Below the pieces are notes generated by a model. It saw only the letters and a list, made by a program, of their open reading frames with translations, ran no database searches and had not been told where the DNA came from. Made by a program: the position numbers and the translations under genes. A stretch of DNA of 13,023 nt from Leptospira sp. GTDB taxonomy: Bacteria > Spirochaetota > Leptospiria > Leptospirales > Leptospiraceae. Location of the stretch: positions 1 through 13,023 of the forward strand of contig JALOTI010000010.1 of NCBI GenBank assembly GCA_025457985.1, written 5' to 3'. Shown piece by piece: positions 6,247-12,120 of this stretch (position 1 is its first letter; each line of letters begins with the position of its first letter).

Positions 6247-8265
6247 TCAATCTATCTTTTTAAAATTCACCCTGCGATTTTTTGCTCGACCATCTTCTGT
6301 TTCGTTATCAGCCATTGGTTGGGAATAGTAGTATGCCTGGACTTTCATTTGTTCCTTTGGAACCATTTTAATTCTCAAATACTGATAAACGGCAAGTGCT
6401 CTGTCTTCACTCAAAGTGATGTTATAATCTTTATTTCCGACGTTGTCCGTGTGACCGCCAATTTCTATTTTTTCGTTTTTGTTCTGAATCAAAAAATTCG
6501 CAAGTACGTCCAATTTTTTCTTATCGTCATCACTTAAATCACGTTCATTGAAAGGGAAATAAATTACTGTATTGTATAGACTATCAAAATCATTTAGATT
6601 TCTGAGATAAATGATAGTTTCTTTGCCTTCCATATCCGCGATTTGTTTTTTCTCGAAAATAAAGGTTTCCTCTTTATATCCTCTTGCCCGTGCTAAAATT
6701 TCAAAATCCAAACTCAATTTTTCTTTTATATCGAATCTTCCATCTTTTGATTCGATTGATTTACCTTTCCTTGTTCCATCATCAAAATAAACAAGTTGAG
6801 CGTTTGGAATTATCAAGTTTGTCTTTTTATCTTTCACTAAAAATCGGATTCCAGAAATAGTTTTGTCGGGACGATCTATTTTTTCAGGCCGAATCGGTAA
6901 TAAAACAATTCTAGAATACTGTTCCTTTTCTTTACCGATATTGCCCCGCAAATCTAATAAAATTTCTGTCGGATGAAAACCAGGTGATGAAACTTCGACA
7001 CGATAGAGTTTTCCTGTTTTGATGGTAGTTCGAAAGTTTTCCATATCAGAAACTGACAAATCTCCACCAATACGTTTTGATGTAATGATTTGAATTGGTT
7101 TGGTATCATCATAAATTTTTAATGTGGAATCTAAACCTATCATGATTGCCTCAGACCCATCCAAAACCAATCCCCTGAAAACAAATTCGTAGGTTCTTCG
7201 CAAGTCTTCTGGAACCATTGTCCGATATATATCAAATTGACCTTCCCCTCCTGGTCGATTCGATGCATAGTAGTACCAGAGGTCATCATGTGTTACAGAA
7301 ATTCCCTCATTGTCGCTTTCTTCCCAAAGACTGTAGGTTGAATAATCCGAAGGAGTATCAAAGGGATATCCCGTACTGTCAGATGCCAGCGCTTGTTTTG
7401 TGTTAAATGGAGATCCCAATAAAATGGGCGAATTAAAACTATTTTCTAATGGATTGTATTCAGCATAATAAAAACTAAATTTTTTATTCTTATCTTGCCT
7501 GTTGGAACTAAAATAAACTCTGTTCCCATCCCAGTGGAAGGCTGGACTGATTTCATCCTCGGTAGAGTTAATGATGTTTCCCGCAGAGATTGGTTTTTGC
7601 CATATTCCATCTCTACAGATAATTTTAGGTTTATCTGGGTTTGTGCTTGGAACCTGATCTTTTGTCAATGGTATTCTACGGCTTATCCAAAGATCAAAGC
7701 CTCCAAATCCACCAGGGCGATTGGATGCAAAAACCATAGAACATCCATCAGGCGAAATTGCTGGCATCTTATCATCAAAGTTTGTATTAACTTCGTTTAA
7801 GTGAATAGGCACAGACCAAAGTCCCGTCCTCGGATTGATTTTTGTATAATAGATATTCAATCCATCATACCCTTCTCGCAGTTTTTTTGGATCAGCAGAT
7901 GAAGTTTCTCTCACGGAAGTAAAATAAAGCTCGTATGGCTTCTCTGCCTCATCGAAGAGAATGCTAAACATTCCTTCAAAATTGGGAGAGTTTAATTCCC
8001 GAAAGTTCTTGGGAGGTGACCAAACAGGTAGTTTCATACGATCTGGAAAACTTTGGTTCTCCGAAATCCAAATATCCATACCCCCTTCCCCGCCTGGCCG
8101 ATTTGATTGAAATACTAAATACTTTCCCGAGGGCGAAACGATAGGATTGTATTCTACATTTTGAGTGTTTAAGGGCTGAATAAAACGTGTATCTTTTGTC
8201 CGAGGAAGTGGCTCTGACAAAATAGGGATCACTAAAAGTAGAAATGATGTAATGAATTTTTTCAT
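6247..8265 (-). CDS. Exported PD40-repeat / OmpA-domain envelope protein
   Basis: A 672-residue exported protein. Residues 1-17 form a signal peptide (MKKF then a hydrophobic core to about ILS) with no lipobox cysteine, so a soluble periplasmic protein is likely. Four WD40-like PD40 beta-propeller repeats follow at about 44-67, 169-194, 241-268 and 323-347. Repeats 1, 2 and 4 carry SNRPGGxGxxD; repeat 3 is worn. Two beta-sandwich segments come next (about 355-455 and 470-560; the second resembles a carboxypeptidase-regulatory or PEGA-like fold). The C-terminus (565-672) is an OmpA peptidoglycan-binding domain with GHTDNVG and NITLSEDRA. D607 and R622 are spaced 15 apart, like the diaminopimelate-binding pair in characterised OmpA domains. 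It probably tethers to peptidoglycan and binds an unknown partner through the propeller. GGAGAG, 6 bases before the ATG, supports the start. It is the first gene of the minus-strand operon. Confidence 0.9.
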   Translation of the reverse strand: MKKFITSFLLLVIPILSEPLPRTKDTRFIQPLNTQNVEYNPIVSPSGKYLVFQSNRPGGEGGMDIWISENQSFPDRMKLPVWSPPKNFRELNSPNFEGMFSILFDEAEKPYELYFTSVRETSSADPKKLREGYDGLNIYYTKINPRTGLWSVPIHLNEVNTNFDDKMPAISPDGCSMVFASNRPGGFGGFDLWISRRIPLTKDQVPSTNPDKPKIICRDGIWQKPISAGNIINSTEDEISPAFHWDGNRVYFSSNRQDKNKKFSFYYAEYNPLENSFNSPILLGSPFNTKQALASDSTGYPFDTPSDYSTYSLWEESDNEGISVTHDDLWYYYASNRPGGEGQFDIYRTMVPEDLRRTYEFVFRGLVLDGSEAIMIGLDSTLKIYDDTKPIQIITSKRIGGDLSVSDMENFRTTIKTGKLYRVEVSSPGFHPTEILLDLRGNIGKEKEQYSRIVLLPIRPEKIDRPDKTISGIRFLVKDKKTNLIIPNAQLVYFDDGTRKGKSIESKDGRFDIKEKLSLDFEILARARGYKEETFIFEKKQIADMEGKETIIYLRNLNDFDSLYNTVIYFPFNERDLSDDDKKKLDVLANFLIQNKNEKIEIGGHTDNVGNKDYNITLSEDRALAVYQYLRIKMVPKEQMKVQAYYYSQPMADNETEDGRAKNRRVNFKKID

Positions 8266-8357
8266 GCCCGTCTCTCCAATATATCGGCGAAGTACAAAAA
8301 TATGCCAAGGTAAAAAATAGGCTTGAGCGCGCCTTAACCTATGGCTCCCTAACTCTA
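8266..8357. promoter_or_regulatory. Divergent intergenic region between the OmpA-protein operon and folP
   Basis: All transcription of the five-gene minus unit and of folP should begin in or near these 92 bases. On the minus strand, GGAGAG (8272-8277) is a good ribosome site for the OmpA-protein gene, and TTGGCA (8303-8308) resembles a -35 box. The matching TATATT lies 19 bases further and so close to the ribosome site that a transcript from it would lack it, so I do not call that promoter. On the plus side, TTGAGC (8323-8328) has no convincing -10 box, and folP has no Shine-Dalgarno sequence before its ATG, which could mean a leaderless mRNA. Confidence 0.45.
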
Positions 8358-9170
8358 ATGGCAGAACTTTTTGGAATCTTAAACCTCACGGATGATAGTT
8401 TTAGCGATGGAGGAAAGTACGTCTCCAAAGAGGCAGCCATCGACAAAGGAAAGTCTCTCTTACAAGAAGGTGCAGACTACTTAGAAGTATCTGGCCAATC
8501 CTCGAATATAGATGCAAAGCTTGTTTCCGAAGAATTAGAATGGCAAAGGGTCTCTGATCCGATCCAATATTTTGTAAAATCAGGGGTTCGTTTGAGCTTG
8601 GATAGCTTCAGAGCATCCGTACAAATGAGAGCTTTAGAAGCCGGAGTTCGCGTCATCAATGACATTACTGGCTTTACGCAAAACCAAGATCCTAAATTTT
8701 GGAAGGATCATTTTTCAAGAAAAAAAGAGACAAAACTAGTTATCATGCATTCGCATAACGGGTTTATGGCGCAAAAGGAAAGTAACTTAACAAAGGAAAA
8801 TGCGCTAAAAAGGATTCAAATTTTTTTTAGAGATAGAAGATCCGAACTTATAAGCTGGGGAATTCCTGAAACAGCTATGTATTTCGACCCAGGAATGGGA
8901 TTTTTTCTAAGCTCAGATCCTTCCGTTTCTTTTTCTGTATTACAAGAATTGGACCTTCTAAAATTAGAATTTCCTAATTTAATGGTAAGTGTTTCTAGAA
9001 AATCTTTTTTAGGAAATTCTCTAGGTGGAGTTCCCGTTGAAAAACGAGACGGAATCACTCTAGCATGCGAAATCTATCTATTAGAAAAGAAAATTCCTTG
9101 GATACGGACACATGACGTACTGAAGCTCCGTCAAGCGGAACGAATTTGGAGTCTCTGTAAAGGTAACTAA
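8358..9170 (+). CDS. folP: Dihydropteroate synthase (divergent)
   Basis: Folate-pathway enzyme that joins dihydropterin pyrophosphate to p-aminobenzoate; 270 residues, normal length. Seen: GILNLTDDSFSDGG (6-19; N9 is the metal-binding Asn, and the usual TPDSF is TDDSF); SLDSF (80-84, pterin D82); VINDITG (99-105, N101); YFDPGMGF (175-182); SVSRKSF (211-217, K215); and IRTHDV (249-254, R250, H252). The pterin-site set is therefore intact. Two parts differ from the family: the loop-2 signature GGESTRPG is replaced by SGQSSNID (45-52), and the lysine expected after DPGxGFG is missing (FFLSS). The HMQG-type stretch is also altered (MHSHNG). The ATG at 8358 is the only reasonable start, as no in-frame start lies upstream in the gap, but it has no ribosome site. 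The stop overlaps the convergent TPR lipoprotein gene by four bases. Confidence 0.85.
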   Translation: MAELFGILNLTDDSFSDGGKYVSKEAAIDKGKSLLQEGADYLEVSGQSSNIDAKLVSEELEWQRVSDPIQYFVKSGVRLSLDSFRASVQMRALEAGVRVINDITGFTQNQDPKFWKDHFSRKKETKLVIMHSHNGFMAQKESNLTKENALKRIQIFFRDRRSELISWGIPETAMYFDPGMGFFLSSDPSVSFSVLQELDLLKLEFPNLMVSVSRKSFLGNSLGGVPVEKRDGITLACEIYLLEKKIPWIRTHDVLKLRQAERIWSLCKGN

Positions 9171-10087
9171 CGACCAGACCGAAGGTTCTTGCGCTCTTCC
9201 TTTCCTCTAGCATCTAAGGTCGGAAAAAATACAGACTCTGGCACGGCGTAACCACGTTCTACTGCCTTTCGATAATACGGAAGCAGCTTATTCCAATTCG
9301 GGTCATCATACAAAACCAGAAGAACATCGCGCCAAACCTCTAACACTTGGATTTCCGATTTTTCGTTTGAACTGGCAGATTCTGCCCACTTAAGTGCATC
9401 TTCATAACGTCCTAACTCATAATTTGCCTTTAAAAAATAATAATGGTAATCTTTATTTTTTGTGGCTGAAAGTTTTATAGACTTCGCATAATCCAATACA
9501 GAATTCCATTTTTCTTTTCTGATTTGAATATCCATCATTCCATACAATGCGTTCTCATGGAAAGAATTCACCTCTAAGATCAAGTTGAAATAGTTTTCTG
9601 CAAAACCAAAATTTCCCAACTGCAAATAGTAAAAAGCCAACTCTTCATATGCAAAAAGTTCCCAACCTTTTATCCTACTTAGGCCATCTAGTAAAACAAC
9701 ACGTTCTTCTATACGATTTGTTTTTAAAAGTTCCTCCAAGATAGATTGATATACAATTGAATTTTTGGAAGGAGATTGTTTAACGATTTTTCCTTTGAAA
9801 TACTCATACTCTTCCAGTAAGAAATAAAACCTAAGGCGATTTAGGTGAACAATTTTTTCATTCGTGAATTTTTCGATACATTCATCCCAAGAAATTTCTG
9901 CCAAATCCAATTTTGCAGTGCGGGAAAGCTGGATAGAAACTTCATTACAATGATTTTGATCTGACCCAGGGATGGATAAAAATTGTGTATCTTTCTCTAA
10001 AATGTCTTGTTTGGGAATAGGATAGCTACAGCTAAAAAAAACTAGCCCTGTTATACAAAAAGCAAAGATACGTTTTATGGATTCCAA
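9167..10087 (-). CDS. TPR-like lipoprotein of unknown function
   Basis: I do not recognise a named family. From the start preferred here the protein has 306 residues: a short basic n-region (MESIKR), a hydrophobic core (7-18) and a cysteine at 20 preceded by VFFS, a loose spirochaete-type lipobox. A lipoprotein exposed on the periplasmic side or outer membrane is therefore likely. The rest is alpha-helical with TPR-like pairs, clearest around 150-185 (AYEELAFYYLQLGNFGFAE) and 215-245 (YYFLKANYELGRYEDALKWA). The frame is open back to a TTG at 10135, but that would overlap the upstream gene by 38 bases and give an unusually long basic n-region. TTG at 10087 gives a normal signal peptide and has TTAGG 9 bases upstream, itself overlapping the previous stop. 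Probably translated together with the TPR gene before it. Confidence 0.72.
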   Translation of the reverse strand: MESIKRIFAFCITGLVFFSCSYPIPKQDILEKDTQFLSIPGSDQNHCNEVSIQLSRTAKLDLAEISWDECIEKFTNEKIVHLNRLRFYFLLEEYEYFKGKIVKQSPSKNSIVYQSILEELLKTNRIEERVVLLDGLSRIKGWELFAYEELAFYYLQLGNFGFAENYFNLILEVNSFHENALYGMMDIQIRKEKWNSVLDYAKSIKLSATKNKDYHYYFLKANYELGRYEDALKWAESASSNEKSEIQVLEVWRDVLLVLYDDPNWNKLLPYYRKAVERGYAVPESVFFPTLDARGKEERKNLRSGR

Positions 10088-10096
10088 AAAATTATG

Positions 10097-10101
10097 CCTA
10101 A
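10097..10101 (-). promoter_or_regulatory. Ribosome binding site for the TPR-like lipoprotein
   Basis: Minus-strand TTAGG overlaps the TAG stop of the upstream TPR gene and lies 9 bases before the TTG at 10087. It is the main reason, with the signal peptide, for preferring that start over the TTG at 10135. Confidence 0.5.
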
Positions 10102-10988
10102 CTTTCGCCAGTGTTTTCCTTGATCTTTTGTGCAAAAACTAAATATTGCATCGCTTTTTCTGGATTTCCATTGAAGAGATAGAGAAGGCTTAAGTCGAGT
10201 GCATCTTGGGGTTCTGGAGGAGAAAACTCTTCCGGATTCTCTTTCGAGAGTTCCAGTTTAGTTTGAAATTCTTTGAGTTTTTTCTTCGCCTTAGTCTGAA
10301 TTCTTTCCAAACTTTCTTTTACAATTTCGTCTTCCTCTTTCCAAGCAGAACTAAGTGTTTCATTAAAATTAGTAAAACCCGTATCTGTTTTCACCATATC
10401 TACAAGCAAGTTTGCACTGGCTTTGAAGTTTCCTTGTTTCGCAAGTATTTCAGATTGGATGACTTTCAATTGAGTATTCCCTGGATATAAAACCAGATAC
10501 CTTTCAATCATTTTCAAACTCTCTGGGTAACGACTCCTTTCGTAATAGAACATGGCAAGTCCTCCTAAAGCTGACTTGTGATTTGATTCAATCTTGATCA
10601 CATTGTTTAAATAGATTTCTGTTTTATCATCGTTGCCCAACTTTTGGTAGATTTGAGCAAGTAGTAGATGGGCCGAAATAAACTTCTTCTCATAAGTAAG
10701 AGTTTGTTTTAAGAAATTTATAGACTTTTCAAGTTCGCCCATACGGTAGAGTGATACCGCAAGATTATAACAATTTTTAATATTCTCGTTTAACTGAAAT
10801 GCTTTTGTAAAAAAATAAACCGCTTCCGAATGATTTCCTTCCTTAGCACTGAGGACACCTAAGTTTTGATAGGCGAGATGATATTTAGGATCTATGTCCA
10901 GAATTTCTTTATATTTCTTTTTGGCTGACTCAATATCTCCAGTCCGTTCCAGTTTGACTGCTTCATTAAAAAGATTTGGAATTTCCAT
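10098..10988 (-). CDS. Cytoplasmic tetratricopeptide-repeat protein
   Basis: A 296-residue protein made mainly of tandem 34-residue TPR helices, at about 3-36, 37-70, 71-104, 105-137, 138-171 and 172-205. Typical repeat positions are visible in YQNLGVLSAKEGNHSEAVYFF (W/L-G-Y-A-F pattern). A lysine- and glutamate-rich, probably coiled-coil stretch follows (218-250), then one more TPR-like pair (264-292). There is no signal peptide, so it should act in the cytoplasm as a protein-binding scaffold; the partner is unknown. The ATG at 10988 opens directly on the first repeat. AAGGG lies only 3-4 bases before it, and GATAAT (11002-11007, minus strand) could be a -10 box giving a very short leader. 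The TPR-like lipoprotein follows with its start 10 bases after this stop, so the two probably form a pair. Confidence 0.85.
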   Translation of the reverse strand: MEIPNLFNEAVKLERTGDIESAKKKYKEILDIDPKYHLAYQNLGVLSAKEGNHSEAVYFFTKAFQLNENIKNCYNLAVSLYRMGELEKSINFLKQTLTYEKKFISAHLLLAQIYQKLGNDDKTEIYLNNVIKIESNHKSALGGLAMFYYERSRYPESLKMIERYLVLYPGNTQLKVIQSEILAKQGNFKASANLLVDMVKTDTGFTNFNETLSSAWKEEDEIVKESLERIQTKAKKKLKEFQTKLELSKENPEEFSPPEPQDALDLSLLYLFNGNPEKAMQYLVFAQKIKENTGES

Positions 10989-11097
10989 AGTCCCTTAGGG
11001 AATTATCGAAACTATTTTGGTTCTCGACTAAAAAATCTGGTGTTCCTAGGAAAAAGTTCCGATGAGAAAACTAAGAATCCAAAAGAAGGGGGAAGTC
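10989..11097. promoter_or_regulatory. Divergent control region between the TPR pair and rlpA
   Basis: Holds an 11-base palindrome TCCCT-T-AGGGA (10991-11001) just before the TPR gene's ATG, and a minus-strand GATAAT (11002-11007) that could be its -10 box; the matching -35 is poor. AAGGGGG (11086-11092) is a strong ribosome site for rlpA. An upstream in-frame ATG (11062) also has AGGA before it. No clear plus-strand promoter is seen. Confidence 0.4.
11086..11092 (+). promoter_or_regulatory. Strong ribosome binding site of rlpA
   Basis: AAGGGGG ends 5 bases before the ATG at 11098. Together with the lipoprotein signal sequence that begins there, it favours 11098 over the in-frame ATG at 11062. 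Confidence 0.7.
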
Positions 11098-11979
11098 ATG
11101 CAAAGACTTTTATTCTTATCCATCCTCAGTTTTATCATCACCTGTTCCTCTGCTGACGCTACGCGCAGAAACTACAGTGCCTCTGGTGATCCCGAAGATA
11201 TTTTCTTCGAACGATCTCAAAAATCTAGAAGTACGGGCGAACTTGCAAAAAACGATGATCCCGTTGCTAAGTCGATATTGGAAGACCTAGACTCGACTTC
11301 AAAATCTAAATCGGTTGCCCCAATCCCAGAAAAGAAACCTTCCACAAATTTTGATGAAGTAGGACTCTCATCTTGGTATGGACAAAAATTCCAAGGTCGC
11401 CCCACAGCTTCCGGAGAACCCTTTGATCGTATGAAAATGACAGGTGCCCACCGAAGCCTTCCGCTTGGTTCCGTCGTAAAAATCCAAAATTTGGACAACC
11501 AAAAGGAAGCAGTAGTTAGAATCAATGACCGCGGGCCATTCGTGGAGGAACGCATTGTAGACGTTTCTGAAAAAACAGCTGAATTGCTCGAATTCAAAGA
11601 AAAGGGAATTACTAAAGTAGGAATCACAGTTCTCAAAAAGGGTGATGAAGATCTAAGTGCCGACGATCTAGACGATGCCGATCTTCTTGATGATGCACCA
11701 GGCAAACCTGAAAAACTAACTCCAGTCAAGCCAGGAAATGGAAAACAAGCAATTGGACCAAAAGGGTACACTGTTCAGGTTGGAGTTTTTAAAGAACAAG
11801 ATAGGGCAATCAAGTATCAAGAAACAATGAAATCCGAGTACAAACAATCAGTTTTTGTTACTCCAAGAGAAGGTAAGTTTGTTGTGCAAGTTGGAGATTT
11901 TTCTGACCGTGCAAAGGCCGAATCATTAAAATCGAAAATGAAATATGATGGGATCGATTGTTTCATAGTAAATAAATAA
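11098..11979 (+). CDS. rlpA: RlpA-family septal lytic transglycosylase lipoprotein with SPOR domain
   Basis: A 293-residue lipoprotein. Family role: cleavage of peptidoglycan lacking stem peptides at the septum, with the SPOR domain guiding it to such denuded glycan. Seen: signal peptide with lipobox-like IITC (C16); a low-complexity stretch (20-85); the double-psi beta-barrel domain (about 89-180) starting GLSSWYG and including VVRINDRGPFV; E107, D110 and H118, spaced like the E-D-H catalytic set described for Pseudomonas RlpA; an acidic, proline-containing linker (182-218, rich in DDLDD); and a SPOR domain (222-291) with YTVQVGVF and FVVQVGDF. The catalytic residues appear intact, unlike the E. 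coli protein thought inactive. The ATG at 11098 is preferred over 11062. It is transcribed away from the TPR pair and followed by a strong hairpin. Confidence 0.9.
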   Translation: MQRLLFLSILSFIITCSSADATRRNYSASGDPEDIFFERSQKSRSTGELAKNDDPVAKSILEDLDSTSKSKSVAPIPEKKPSTNFDEVGLSSWYGQKFQGRPTASGEPFDRMKMTGAHRSLPLGSVVKIQNLDNQKEAVVRINDRGPFVEERIVDVSEKTAELLEFKEKGITKVGITVLKKGDEDLSADDLDDADLLDDAPGKPEKLTPVKPGNGKQAIGPKGYTVQVGVFKEQDRAIKYQETMKSEYKQSVFVTPREGKFVVQVGDFSDRAKAESLKSKMKYDGIDCFIVNK

Positions 11980-12008
11980 TCCCCTAGTAAATGTACTTCC
12001 CCACAGAA

Positions 12009-12043
12009 GTGCAAATCTGTGTCTAAATGGCACAGATTTGCAC
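12009..12043 (+). terminator. Strong hairpin downstream of rlpA (possible terminator or operator)
   Basis: Arms GTGCAAATCTGTG (12009-12021) and CACAGATTTGCAC (12031-12043) are perfectly complementary. The stem can extend inward by a T-G and a C-G pair to 15 pairs with a 5-base loop TAAAT. It starts 29 bases after the rlpA stop. No T-run follows on either strand, so it is not a standard intrinsic terminator. It could act with Rho, as an mRNA 3'-end stabiliser, or as a dyad operator for the gene starting at 12121. Confidence 0.5.
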
Positions 12044-12120
12044 GAAGAAAGGTGAAAATGAATTGATTTCAGATTTTCCCTTGTTACGATTTCGTATTAA
12101 ATTACCTACCAGAAAACCCT

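Noticed and set aside
7225..8136. Repeated DNA motif encoding SNRPGG in the OmpA-protein gene, considered as a possible mobile or CRISPR-like repeat
   Set aside because: The repeats are in frame, diverged and unevenly spaced; they are PD40 protein repeats.
8266..8302. A promoter TTGGCA / TATATT for the OmpA-protein operon
   Set aside because: The spacer would be 19 bases and the start would fall within or after the Shine-Dalgarno site, so it is mentioned only as a weak possibility.
7976..8308. A 110-residue minus-strand frame overlapping the start of the OmpA-protein gene
   Set aside because: The overlapping frame carries the signal peptide and PD40 repeats with a good ribosome site; this one is a shadow.
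11062..11097. Upstream ATG at 11062 for RlpA
   Set aside because: It would put 12 mostly basic residues before a standard lipoprotein signal peptide; the ATG at 11098 has a stronger ribosome site. It is not excluded, as AGGA also precedes 11062.
11217..11771. A 184-residue open frame antisense to rlpA
   Set aside because: Serine- and proline-rich shadow of the rlpA coding strand with no domain or ribosome site.
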